Of a stretch of 64,000 nt of DNA, positions 9,919 through 19,300 are shown piece by piece (within the stretch, counting starts at the first letter, position 1; every line of letters begins with the position of its first letter). The translations under genes and the position numbers were made by a program. The notes under the pieces were generated by a model, which worked only from the letters and a program-made list of their open reading frames with translations, made no database searches and was not told the origin of the DNA. Origin of the DNA: an uncultured Eubacteriales bacterium (lineage in GTDB: Bacteria; Bacillota; Clostridia; Oscillospirales; Oscillospiraceae). Location: contig CAJLCS010000001.1 in the NCBI GenBank assembly GCA_905205195.1, forward strand, positions 14,080-78,079. The letters run 5' to 3'.

Positions 9919-11001
9919 TTACCCTTCGCCGCGGATGACGGCGGCCAGCCCGGGGGTAAGGATTCTGCGGGTATCGTCGTCCACCAGGCTGAACCGATTG
10001 CCGTCGTAAGGGGTGCTGAGATAATTCCAGACGCAGTAGGAAATTCCGTTTTCCGTCAGGATGGCAATCATATCACGCATCCAGTTTTCCCGCCAGGCGG
10101 GGCAGATGTGCCGGATGGTGCCGAATTCCCCGCACCATAGGCACTGCTGCGGGTGCTGCTGCCGGAATTCGATGGCCGGGCGGAGCACCTGCTCCAGATA
10201 GCGGCGGTCCATCCGCTCCAGCTCCGGATAGGCGCTGCTTTCGCCGCAAACGGTGGCCCGGAAGTCCCGATAGCGCTCAATCTCCCCGGGATAGGGCATT
10301 TCCCGGTTGTACAGGTGGGTGGAGGACACCAGAACGCCCCGCTGGTGGGTAAATTCGAAGGGTTCATACTGGTGGAAGGTGTAAACGACGTAGGGATCGT
10401 CGTATTGCCGCAGGAATCGGAGCGTTTTGGGGGAATTCCAGTCGGTGGAGCCGATGATGACCACGCGATCACTGTTTTCGGCCCGGAGGGCGGCCAACGT
10501 CTGCCCGGCCAGCCGGTTCCAGTCCTCCGGCGGTACGTCCCGGACCTCGTTGAGCAGCTCAAAGGCGGCGTCGATGCCGTGATACCGCCGCTCGAAGGTC
10601 TGCCACAGGGCGATGAACCGTTCCTGCAGCGCTGCGTCCTCCAGAAGTGCCGGGCCGCGCTGCACATCGCAGTAATTGCCGACGGCCTTGTGCAGATTCA
10701 GCACCGGATACAGTCCGAATTCCCGGCACCATTCCAGAAAACGGTCGATGTGGGCAAAGGTCTCCTCCCGGTACTGCCCCGGGGCGGCTTCCAGCACGAT
10801 CTGGTCAAAGCCAAGCCGGACATGATCCATGCCCAGCTCCGCCAGATAGGCAATGTCCTCCCGGGTGATGTAGGCGGCGAAATGCTCAAAGTCGCCGACG
10901 GTAAGCTCGAATTGCCGCGCCTCGGGCAGAACGTTGAAGCGCTTGTAGTTGGTCAGCCAGCCGCCGATGCCCATGCCGCGGCGGAGAGAAGAAAAATTCA
11001 T
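9919..11001 (-). CDS. Glycoside hydrolase family 5 enzyme (intracellular)
   Basis: A 360-aa (beta/alpha)8 glycosidase without signal peptide, so it acts in the cytoplasm on imported oligosaccharides. The GH5 acid/base Glu lies in FELLNEVRD (about residue 150) and the nucleophile Glu in LWCGEFGTIRH (about 291). Other family marks are MDHVRLGFD and YTFHQYEPFEFTHQR. GH5 covers beta-glucanases, beta-mannanases and glucosidases, and the subfamily cannot be fixed here. The start at 11001 follows GGGAGGATCACATC. It is divergent from an AraC regulator, its likely controller. Confidence 0.88.
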   Translation of the reverse strand: MNFSSLRRGMGIGGWLTNYKRFNVLPEARQFELTVGDFEHFAAYITREDIAYLAELGMDHVRLGFDQIVLEAAPGQYREETFAHIDRFLEWCREFGLYPVLNLHKAVGNYCDVQRGPALLEDAALQERFIALWQTFERRYHGIDAAFELLNEVRDVPPEDWNRLAGQTLAALRAENSDRVVIIGSTDWNSPKTLRFLRQYDDPYVVYTFHQYEPFEFTHQRGVLVSSTHLYNREMPYPGEIERYRDFRATVCGESSAYPELERMDRRYLEQVLRPAIEFRQQHPQQCLWCGEFGTIRHICPAWRENWMRDMIAILTENGISYCVWNYLSTPYDGNRFSLVDDDTRRILTPGLAAVIRGEG

Positions 11002-11081
11002 GATGTGATCCTCCCGAAAATCAGAATGGCACCATGATACCATAAAAGCGGGAAAGCGGAGGATACGGATCCGAGACGCTC

Positions 11082-11110
11082 TTACACAAAAGATAGATTT
11101 TTGATAAAAT
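11082..11110 (+). promoter_or_regulatory. Promoter for the AraC-type regulator
   Basis: TTACAC (11082-11087), 17-nt spacer, TAAAAT (11105-11110). Transcription would begin near 11117, so an ATG at 11109 cannot be the start; this supports the GTG at 11139. Confidence 0.6.
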
Positions 11111-11138
11111 GGTGCTGCAAGCAAAGGAGGGGATCACC

Positions 11139-11903
11139 GTGAGTCAACTGGCATGGCTGACGCCGGAGCACCTGGTCCGGTGGCCGCTGCATACCCACCC
11201 GCACGATGAAATCATGTACTATCTGGAAGGAAACGGCGCGCTGGAAACCGGAGAAGTGCCGATTCCCTTTCACCCGGGGACGATTCTGGCCGTTCCGGCC
11301 GGAATGTGCCACGGCTCCGCGGCGGAGGGCGGCTTCCGGAACATTTCGGTGACCTGCGATTTCGGCAGTATGCTTCCCCGGGGACAGATTACCGTCTTGC
11401 AGGATTCCGAGAATCGGGACGGAGAAGCGCTGGCCCGGCTGCTGCTGGCGGGAGGTGGCGGATCGGAAGCGTACAACCGGCGGCTGCTGGACGCGTTTCT
11501 GCAGCTGCTGCGGGACCGGTTGGAGGACGGCAGCGAGCTGGACGCGGCCGTCCGGCGGGTAATGAACCGCCTGACGGCGGATTGCGCCGATCCGGATCTG
11601 ACGGCGGAGGCGGTGCTGCGGGAAAGCGGCTATGCGCCGGACTATCTCCGGGCTGCCTTCCGGCGGAAAACGGGGACAACGCCGGTGACCTTCCTGACGG
11701 AGTGCCGGGTGCGGCAGGGGGCAAGGCTGCTGGAGCGCTTCCGGGACCGGCTGCCGGTGAGCCGGATCGGGGCGCTGTGCGGGTTTGAAAATCCAGCGTA
11801 TTTCTGCCGCTGCTTCCGGCGGACCTTCGGCGTGACGCCGACGGCCTATGTTAAAGGCGGAGCGATGATTTCGCTCCGCCCTCGGGGTCAGTCTTCGGAA
11901 TGA
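11139..11903 (+). CDS. AraC family transcriptional regulator with cupin sensor domain
   Basis: A 254-aa regulator. The N-terminal cupin half (HTHPHDEIMYYLEG, FHPGTILAVPAGMCHGS) would bind a sugar. The C-terminal ~100 residues are a double helix-turn-helix (ESGYAPDYLRAAFRRKTGTT, then IGALCGFENPAYFCRCFRRT). A GTG start is used because AAGGAGG lies 7 nt before it and the promoter overlaps any upstream ATG. Its 3' end overlaps the convergent CmpB-like gene by 16 bp. Divergence from the GH5 gene suggests it controls that enzyme. Confidence 0.88.
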   Translation: MSQLAWLTPEHLVRWPLHTHPHDEIMYYLEGNGALETGEVPIPFHPGTILAVPAGMCHGSAAEGGFRNISVTCDFGSMLPRGQITVLQDSENRDGEALARLLLAGGGGSEAYNRRLLDAFLQLLRDRLEDGSELDAAVRRVMNRLTADCADPDLTAEAVLRESGYAPDYLRAAFRRKTGTTPVTFLTECRVRQGARLLERFRDRLPVSRIGALCGFENPAYFCRCFRRTFGVTPTAYVKGGAMISLRPRGQSSE

Positions 11904-12787
11904 TGGCCGAAGACCTTCAGTTCGGACTGATGCAGCTCCCTGCGGGCGTTTTCCCGCTTGGCCAGTGCGTCCTCCACCCGCTTTTTCCAGGCGTCGGCGG
12001 AGAGCACCTCCATGGCCTTCAGCTTGCCCAGGGCTGCCTTGGCGGCGTTTTTCCGCTCCCGGGCCAGAGTATGATCGGCGCTTTTGAACTTTCTTCGCGC
12101 CGCTTGCCACTGGGCTACCAGCCGTTTGGAGCGGGCCTGGGCGTTGGGGTAGGCGTCGGAAATGCGGTGCAGCAGGTAGCCGCCCTTTTTAAGCAGCGCC
12201 AGCACCCGGCGGCTGATTTCCTCGGTGTTGTCGCCCTCTTGGGTGTCGATTTCCTTTTTGACCTTGTCCATCAGCACATGGGACACCGCGTTGTCCGCCG
12301 CCAGCAGTACCAGAATGGCAATGGCGGTGGCCAGCAGTGCCGGAGCGCTCCAGCCCTCCAGCCACCCGAACAGCAGCGGGTCAATCCACTTGACGATGAC
12401 CACCGAGGCTGCGCCGAACAGCAGCAGATTGCCGATCCAGATCCGGCCGTGGAGATTCATGGGTTTCTGGCTGTAGTCCCACCAGCGGGCGTGGAAGATC
12501 TTTTCCATGTACCAGCTGGTGAAATACTCCAGCCCGCCGCAGATGAAAATACCGGCCAGGAACACCTCTCCCACGGTACCCCGGCGGCCCAGCAGCCCGC
12601 CCACCAGCACGGTGACGGCGACGGCGCCCCAGCCGTAAATAGGGCAGTAGGGGCCGATGAGAAAGCCCCGGTTGATGAACCGGTGAAACTGAAGGAACTT
12701 CAGCGTGACCTCCATCACCCATCCGGCGCAGGCGAACAGGAAAAAGACGATCACAAACCGGCAGACGGCCAAGACAACTTGATTCAT
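11888..12787 (-). CDS. CmpB-like membrane protein (putative ABC-transporter-permease family PF06541)
   Basis: A 299-aa protein with about four or five membrane helices in the first 165 residues, then a charged, coiled-coil-like C-terminal half rich in Lys/Arg/Ala. The family marks are GWVMEV, HRFINRGFLIGPYCPIYGWG and WDYSQKPMNLHGRI. Members are called putative ABC permeases, but no ATPase is adjacent and the function is not known. The start at 12787 follows GGAGGAGTCT; open frame upstream of it is only antisense to the next gene. Confidence 0.85.
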   Translation of the reverse strand: MNQVVLAVCRFVIVFFLFACAGWVMEVTLKFLQFHRFINRGFLIGPYCPIYGWGAVAVTVLVGGLLGRRGTVGEVFLAGIFICGGLEYFTSWYMEKIFHARWWDYSQKPMNLHGRIWIGNLLLFGAASVVIVKWIDPLLFGWLEGWSAPALLATAIAILVLLAADNAVSHVLMDKVKKEIDTQEGDNTEEISRRVLALLKKGGYLLHRISDAYPNAQARSKRLVAQWQAARRKFKSADHTLARERKNAAKAALGKLKAMEVLSADAWKKRVEDALAKRENARRELHQSELKVFGHHSED

Positions 12788-12924
12788 AGACTCCTCCGTT
12801 CCGGGACGGACGCCCCGTCGTTGTGAGGCCATTATAGCATACGGGTGCCGGGGGTTGTCAACCGCCCGGCACAATTTGAGCGGAAAAGTTGAGCGATCCG
12901 GCATGTTTTTTGAGTGGTTTTTGG

Positions 12925-12954
12925 TTGAATTCGCCGGAGATGCCGGGCTATACT
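12925..12954 (+). promoter_or_regulatory. Promoter for the DUF6259 glycosidase
   Basis: TTGAAT (12925-12930), 18-nt spacer, TATACT (12949-12954), 34 bp before the start codon. Confidence 0.6.
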
Positions 12955-12988
12955 GAAAGCACGACCGAAACAGGAAAGGAAGATTGCA

Positions 12989-15064
12989 ATGGAACTTCGG
13001 AACGGACCGCTGACCGTCACGCTGACGCCGCCGTTTTACGGCGTCACGTCGATTCTGATCGGCGGCAGGGAATTCTGCGCTCCCGGCGGCGAAACGCGGC
13101 CGCTGTTTACCTGCCAGCTTCTGCAGGAGGACGGCACGCCGGTGCGCTGCACGGCCCGGGAGGCGGAGAACGTCACGGCGGAGGACGGAAAACTCGTTTT
13201 CCGGAATCTGGCCGGGAAAAACGTGGATGCGGAGGTGTCTGTCCGGCCGCTGAGCGGCGACGGCTTGGGCTGGTCCGTTACGGTGGACAACCGCAGCGGC
13301 CTGCTGCTGGAATGGACGGAGTTTCCCCAGCTGACGGTGGCCGGTCCCATGAAGGGGCAGGGCGGCGACACCAGCCTGTTCTGGCCCGCCATTGAGGGGC
13401 AGGTCATCGACGATCCCACGGTGCGGGAGCGGCTTATGCCCTATCAGGAGATCCGCGGCCAGTCCAACGGCGGCTTCAGCGGCTTCTATCCCGGCAGCTG
13501 CCCCATGCAGTTCATGGCCTATTACGGCAGCGGCAGCGGCCTGTATTTTGCCGCCCACGATCCTCACCGGACGCCGAAAACCGTGGAATTTTACCGCAGC
13601 GGCGACGGTATTGCGCTGGAATACCGGATTTTCTGCGGCGGCGCAGCGGGGAAGTGGACGTCTGGCTTCGAGATGGTCACGGCGGCCATGAACGGCGACT
13701 GGCAGGACGCGGCGGAGCGGTACCGGCGCTGGATGGAGGCGGAAACGGCGCTGCCGCCCAAGCTGAGAGCCCGGCACGATCTGCCGGACTGGATGACGGA
13801 TTCCCCCATCGTCATGCTCTATCCCATCCGGGGCACCATCGACCACGGGGACATGACGCCCAACGAATATTACCCCTATGCCAACGCCCTGCCGGTGGCG
13901 GCGCGTCTGGGCCGGGAAACCGGCAGCCGGATCATGGCCTTGCCCATGCACTGGGAGGGCACGGCCCCCTGGGCCACCCCCTACGTCTGGCCCCCCTACG
14001 GCGGGGAGGCGCAGTTCACCCGGTTTATCGGGGATCTTCATGCCCAGGGCAATCTGGCGGGGGTGTATTGCAGCGGCATCGGCTGGACCACCAAGAGCTT
14101 CCTCAACCCGGAGCTGGATTTTTCCGACCGGTATGACGAGACGCTGATGTGCCGGACGGCCCGGGGCACCATCGAGCAGTCGAAGGTCATCGGCGCGCCG
14201 ATCCGCCTTGGCTATGATATGTGCCCGGTCAGCCCCAAGGTGGCCCGGATCGTGGCGGGGGAGGTGACGGCCATTGCCCGCAGTGGCTGCGACTATGCCC
14301 AGTATTTCGATCAGAATCTGGGCGGCGAGGCCGCCCTGTGCTACGGCCGGGATCACGGCCATCCGCCGGCGCCGGGGGTGTGGGAGAACGAGGCCATGCT
14401 GCGGATTTTCGAGTATGCCCACCGGAAACTGGCGGAGCAGGGCAGCGCCATGGTGCTGGGCTGCGAAGGGGCGGCATCGGAGCCGTTTGTGGGGGCGCTG
14501 CCCATGAACGACCTGCGGTATCAGTTCGGCTTCTGCGTGGGACAGCCGGTACCGGCTTACGCCTGGCTGTTCCATGAGTACATCAATAACTTTATGGGAA
14601 ATCAGTGCGGCATCGGCAACAGTCAGGATTTTTCGGAGAATCCGGACAGTCTGCGCTACCGGATTGCCTATTCCTTCACGGCCGGCGATATGCTGACGGT
14701 CTGCCTGGGCGAGGGTGGGAATGTCATCTGGGGCTGGGGCGTTGACTGGGACGTGGAGCCGCCGGCCCAGGAGCCGGTACTGACGCTGCTGGGGCGGCTC
14801 AACGCCATGCGCCGGACCTATGCGCCCTATCTGCACCTGGGACGCATGGTGCGGCCCAGGCCGGTGGAGACGGCGGAGGATTTCCTGTTGATCCGCCGGG
14901 ACGGCAGCCGGTGTGCGCTGCCGGGCCTGCTGACCTCCCGCTGGGAAAACAGCGCCGGAACGCAGAAGCAGGTGATCGTGAATTTCCGCGAAAAGCCCAT
15001 TTCCTGCCGCGTGGACGGAAAAACCCTGACGGTGCCGCCGTTGGATGCGGTCTGGATCGACTGA
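12989..15064 (+). CDS. DUF6259-type glycoside hydrolase (putative)
   Basis: A 691-aa protein without signal peptide. The first ~250 residues look like a beta-sandwich; the rest resembles a GH-like TIM barrel with segments such as MALPMHWEGTAPWATPYVWP, AGVYCSGIGWTTKSF, YAQYFDQNLGG and VLGCEGAASEPF. I recognise it as the DUF6259 family found in gut anaerobes near glycan genes, but no activity is firmly assigned. Asp in YFDQN and Glu in GCEGA are plausible catalytic residues by position only. The start has AGGAAAGGAAG upstream. A GC-rich hairpin without a T tract (15072-15100) follows the stop. Confidence 0.75.
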   Translation: MELRNGPLTVTLTPPFYGVTSILIGGREFCAPGGETRPLFTCQLLQEDGTPVRCTAREAENVTAEDGKLVFRNLAGKNVDAEVSVRPLSGDGLGWSVTVDNRSGLLLEWTEFPQLTVAGPMKGQGGDTSLFWPAIEGQVIDDPTVRERLMPYQEIRGQSNGGFSGFYPGSCPMQFMAYYGSGSGLYFAAHDPHRTPKTVEFYRSGDGIALEYRIFCGGAAGKWTSGFEMVTAAMNGDWQDAAERYRRWMEAETALPPKLRARHDLPDWMTDSPIVMLYPIRGTIDHGDMTPNEYYPYANALPVAARLGRETGSRIMALPMHWEGTAPWATPYVWPPYGGEAQFTRFIGDLHAQGNLAGVYCSGIGWTTKSFLNPELDFSDRYDETLMCRTARGTIEQSKVIGAPIRLGYDMCPVSPKVARIVAGEVTAIARSGCDYAQYFDQNLGGEAALCYGRDHGHPPAPGVWENEAMLRIFEYAHRKLAEQGSAMVLGCEGAASEPFVGALPMNDLRYQFGFCVGQPVPAYAWLFHEYINNFMGNQCGIGNSQDFSENPDSLRYRIAYSFTAGDMLTVCLGEGGNVIWGWGVDWDVEPPAQEPVLTLLGRLNAMRRTYAPYLHLGRMVRPRPVETAEDFLLIRRDGSRCALPGLLTSRWENSAGTQKQVIVNFREKPISCRVDGKTLTVPPLDAVWID

Positions 15065-15172
15065 AGCTCATGCGGTCCCCGGTTTTTGGCCGGGGACCGC
15101 GCATGGGCGGGCCGGTTTCGGGGCATCCTGAAAGGGCGGGAAAGAAAGTTTCTCCGATTCGAGAAAAAGGCC

Positions 15173-15200
15173 TTGACTTTTCCGCTGGATCGTGTATAAT
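15173..15200 (+). promoter_or_regulatory. Promoter for tRNA-Gln
   Basis: TTGACT (15173-15178), 16-nt spacer, TATAAT (15195-15200), 17 bp upstream of the mature tRNA 5' end. Confidence 0.85.
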
Positions 15201-15217
15201 AATAGCGTTCTTGAGAT

Positions 15218-15291
15218 AGAGGATTTGTGTAACGGTAGCACACCGGACTCTGACTCCGTTTGCGGGGGTTCGAATCCCTCATCCTCTGCCA
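15218..15291 (+). tRNA. tRNA-Gln (anticodon CUG)
   Basis: A 74-nt cloverleaf. Acceptor AGAGGAT pairs with ATCCTCT, the discriminator is G and CCA is encoded. The D stem is GTGT/GCAC and the anticodon loop is CTCTGAC, so the anticodon is CTG. The T arm is GGGGG-TTCGAAT-CCCTC. The outermost anticodon-stem pair (C-T) is mismatched; everything else is regular. Confidence 0.95.
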
Positions 15292-15292
15292 C

Positions 15293-15329
15293 GCCACCGT
15301 AATTCTAACGGAATTACGGTGGCTTTTTT
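15293..15329 (+). terminator. Terminator after tRNA-Gln
   Basis: A perfect 13-bp stem GCCACCGTAATTC / GAATTACGGTGGC (15293-15305, 15311-15323) is followed by six T. It ends 24 bp before the next gene's start. Confidence 0.92.
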
Positions 15330-15352
15330 CTTAACATTTGGAGGGGCGCAGA

Positions 15353-16057
15353 ATGAAAAAGCCATTGATCGGCGTAACGCCGCTGCTGGATACGGAATTG
15401 GACAGTCTCTGGATGCAGCCGGGCTATTTCCGGCTGGTGGAGCAGGCCGGGGGCGTGCCGGTGATGCTGCCGCTGACCCGGGACGGGGACGCACTGGCCC
15501 GCCTGGCGGCGGGGCTGGACGGCCTGCTGGTCACCGGCGGCCCGGATGTGAATCCCGCCCTTTACGGGGTGCCGGACAGCGGCCTGTGTCATATGTGCCC
15601 CCTGCGGGACGAGGTGGAGGCGGCCCTTCTGCGGCTGTTCTGGCAGGAAAACAAGCCGATTCTCGGCATTTGCCGGGGCTGCCAGATTCTCAATGTGACC
15701 ATGGGTGGCACCCTCTGGCAGGACCTGCCCACCCAGCATCCGTCGGACGTCTGCCATCGGATGGAGCGGCCCTATGACCGCCCGGCCCACGTCGTGACGG
15801 TGTCCGGCCCGCTGGCGGCGGTGCTGGGCGCGGTGGAGATCGGCGTCAACAGCTGCCACCATCAGGCCATCCGGCAGTCGGTGCCGGGGCTGACCGCCAT
15901 GGCCGTGGCGGGAGACGGCGTTGTGGAGGCGGTTTTCGCGCCGGAGAAGCGTTTCGTCTGGGGCATCCAGTGGCATCCGGAGATGATGCCGGAGACGGAC
16001 GCCCCCAGCTGCCAGATTGCGACCGCCTTTGTGCAGGCGGCCGCCGGAAACGGATGA
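15353..16057 (+). CDS. Class I glutamine amidotransferase-like hydrolase (peptidase C26, PuuD-like)
   Basis: A 234-aa cytoplasmic hydrolase of the gamma-glutamyl-GABA hydrolase type. The nucleophile Cys sits in LGICRGCQILNV and the catalytic His-Glu pair in IQWHPEM. The early GVTPLLD and LLVTGGPDVNPALYG segments are standard for this family, which cleaves gamma-glutamyl amides and is stand-alone rather than a synthetase subunit. The ATG at 15353 follows GGAGGGGCGCAGA. There is little room for a separate promoter after the tRNA terminator, so it may depend on read-through. Confidence 0.9.
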   Translation: MKKPLIGVTPLLDTELDSLWMQPGYFRLVEQAGGVPVMLPLTRDGDALARLAAGLDGLLVTGGPDVNPALYGVPDSGLCHMCPLRDEVEAALLRLFWQENKPILGICRGCQILNVTMGGTLWQDLPTQHPSDVCHRMERPYDRPAHVVTVSGPLAAVLGAVEIGVNSCHHQAIRQSVPGLTAMAVAGDGVVEAVFAPEKRFVWGIQWHPEMMPETDAPSCQIATAFVQAAAGNG

Positions 16058-16093
16058 TTTTGACAGAAAGGCTGCGATTTCCTATCCAATTGT

Positions 16094-16126
16094 GCGGCGT
16101 TCCTCTGCGGAGGAGCGCCGCTTTTT
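16094..16126 (+). terminator. Terminator after the amidotransferase gene
   Basis: A 12-bp stem (16094-16105 with 16110-16121, one G-T pair, loop TGCG) is followed by five T. The remaining ~220 bp up to the GH85 gene form an untranslated leader in which I saw no convincing promoter or riboswitch; a TTGACA at 16180 has no well-placed -10. Confidence 0.88.
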
Positions 16127-16348
16127 CGTGCTGTTCCGGCGAAGAGATGTGCAAGTTGCACAAAAACGAAGCCTGATTTTTGACACCCGAGGTTTCCTTT
16201 TGGGGAATCCGTGTATCCTTTCACGACTATTATTTCCGGGGGACGTTTCGTAAAATATAGGTATTCAAAAGGCTGGGCCGCCAGGCCCCAGGTTATTTTG
16301 GTGCGAAGAAAGACTCTGAAACAATCTGAAAGGAGAACGAAACATCAA

Positions 16349-19300
16349 ATGAAACGGAAAATGACAGGCAAACGGATCGGTTCCGGTTTTCTGGCGCTGA
16401 CGATGATTCTGGTGCTGCTGCTGGGCAGTACCGTCACCGTGTTCGCCGGAGATACCTATCCCTACGTCGGCGCCTCCGCCGAGGGGGAGAACCAGCCCAC
16501 GCTTCACGGCTACCGCGTGGAGGACATCATGCAGTGGTCCCCGGAGACGGACCCCTACGCCGAGCTGCTGCGAGCGCAGGTCCCGCTGCAGGACCGCAAC
16601 GCGGCCTTTGCCGCCACTCAGGCCAACCCTGACCTGACCCCGCTGGCCCAGTACCTGACGCTGACCGGCGACTACGGCAACAGCTTCTTTAACTCCGACG
16701 CCTACACCAACGAGTTCAGCACCCATGTGTTCAACTTCTGGCAGTACGTCGATCAGTACGCCTCCTGGCACGGCATGCCCTCCGTGGGCACCCCCGAGGA
16801 GCTCAATGACGTCCGCGACGAGCGGAACGCCACCGACGGCAACGCCTGGAAGCGCCGGAACTTCGAGTTCGGCCTGGTGAACCTGCCGAACCCGGCCTAC
16901 ACCAACGCCGCCCACAAAAACGGCGTGCTGTCCCTGGGCTGTATGTTCCAGCCCCGGGCCTACCAGAACTTCGAGGTCATGCTCTATAAGGACGAGAACG
17001 GCCGCTACCCCGTGGCGGACAAGCTCACGGAAATGGCCCGCTACTACGGCTTCGACGGCTACTTCTTCAACATGGAAGGCCGGGCCTACGGCGAATCCGC
17101 CAGAGCGCAGCTGAAGGAATTCCTGGCTCAGATGCGGCAGGACGGCATGTACATCCAGTGGTACAACGCTGGCGGCTTCAGCACCAATATGCTGACCTCC
17201 GCCACCGAGAATAACTACGAAAACGCCACCCTCTACGCCAACTCCATCTTCCAGGAGTACGGCACGGCGGTGGCCGGCGACGAGAAGACCAAGCCCTACG
17301 GCCTGGACAAGTATCAGGTGGCCTTCAACGGCTTTGAAGCCGGCCGGGACCGCTGGGGCAACAGCTTCAGCCGCCTGCTGAAGGACGGCGTCATGAACGC
17401 CTCCATCGCCTCTCTGGGTACCGACTTCGTGCAGACCGGCCTGGAGCGGACGATCCGGCAGGACGAGGAAACCGGCTACAACCTGTTCTCCCGGGAGCTG
17501 GACGAGTACCAGTGGATGGCCTTCGAGCGGGAGCGTCTGTGGTGGACCGGCAACAATAACGCCAGAACCACCGCCGTCAACGCGGGCCTATCCGGCTCCG
17601 TCGGCGACATTGACGCCCGGAACTTCACCGGTATCGCCGACTACATTGCCGAGCGTTCCGTGGTGCGGGGCGACAGCTTCTACACCAACTTCAACACCGG
17701 CCACGGCCTGGAGTACGCGGTGGACGGCGAACGGTCCAGCGACTCCGAGTGGTCCAACATCAACCTGCAGGACATCCTGCCCACCTGGCAGTGGTGGTTC
17801 GACGTGGCCGCCGAGGGTGACGAGACTCCTGCGTCTCTGTCTGCCGAGTTTGACTACGGCACCAAGTACCGCAAGGTTTACAACAGCGGCGAAGAAGGTC
17901 AGTTCGGCTTTGAGCGGGTGGGCGCCTACAACGGCGGCTCCTCTCTGGCCGTGTACGGCGATATCAACGCCGAGAACTTCCTGCATCTGTACAAGTCTGC
18001 GCTGAACGTCGGTGAGGCCTCCAAGATGGCCGTTACCTTCCAAAAGACCTCCGACGACGCTTCCGCCATGAAGCTGGGTCTGATCTTTGCCGATGACCCC
18101 GAGAACGTGGTCAAGCTGGCCATCCCCGGCTCCGAGAAGAAGTCCGACTCCTGGGTCACCGCCGCCGTGGACCTGTCCGCCTACGCGGGCAAGGAAATCG
18201 CCGCCTTCGGCCTGGTGTTTGAGGGCAAGGCGGAAGGCTACCAGATGAACATCGGCCAGATGCGCTTCACCTCCGGCACCGATCAGGTGCCCGACGCGCC
18301 CGCAGGCTTCCATGTCGTGAAGGCCTACGAGGACGGCGAAATGACCGTGTCCTGGGACAAGGAGTCCTACGACCAGGTCAAGCAGTATAACCTGTATGCC
18401 ATGGTGGGCGGCAAGGAAGTGTTCCTTGGCGGCATCTATGACAGCAACTACTACATCAAGAACGTGCAGGACGCCATCGCCGAGGCGGCGGCCAGCTACA
18501 TCGAGTCCGTGACCGTCAGCCCCAAGGAAGTGGACGCCACCGCCGGTGACGCGCTGAACTTCGCGGCGGCCGTGAAGGGCTACGCCGAGGAAGCCGGTCA
18601 GGTGACGCTGGTTCTGAAGGCGGTTTCCGCCGACGGCACCGAGAGCGAAGGCACCATGACCACCTACAACTACGGCGACGCCGTGAAGAACGTCACCGTG
18701 GATAATTCCACCGACGGCCAGCTGGTGCTGACCTGGGAAGGCGGCCAGGCCGACGTGACCGTGACCACCTCCTACGAGTCCGAAAAGCGGACCTGGACTG
18801 CCTCCGGCAACAACGGCTGCACCGTGGAAGTGCCCACCGGCGCGGATGCCGACGGCGCTTACATCACCGTGCAGATCACCAAGGACGGCACGTCCACCGT
18901 AGTGGATTCCCGTCTGCCCGACAAGTACTGCAAGCCCTACGACGGCAGAATCTTCCCCTCTGACCATCGCCTGACCCAACCCATGAGCACCGACTGGCAC
19001 GTTATCCGCTATCAGGTGGTGACCGACGGCCAGCGGGGCGATACCGTGGAAGTGACCCGCGGTGTCGGCGCCGGCGTGACCAACGACCATGCCGTGTTTA
19101 AGCAGATTCCCTCCGATGCGGACGGCGTGTACGTCTGGCTGGAGGACTACAACGGCAATGTGTCCGAAGAAGTGTATCTTGCCGGTGCGATTTCCGTTAC
19201 GGTGGAAGGCATTAACAGCGTTCAGGCTGGTGCAACACGGCAGTATACCGCAAAAGTCAAGAATTTTGCCGAATCTGATGAGGTAACGTGGAGCATCAGC

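Noticed and set aside
12788..14836. Long N-terminal extension of the CmpB-like protein
   Set aside because: The extension is antisense to the DUF6259 gene; the Met at 12787 has a GGAGGAG site and begins the recognisable family.
15065..15117. GC-rich hairpin at 15072-15100 as a small RNA
   Set aside because: It directly follows the DUF6259 stop and has no promoter of its own; a transcript-end structure is simpler.
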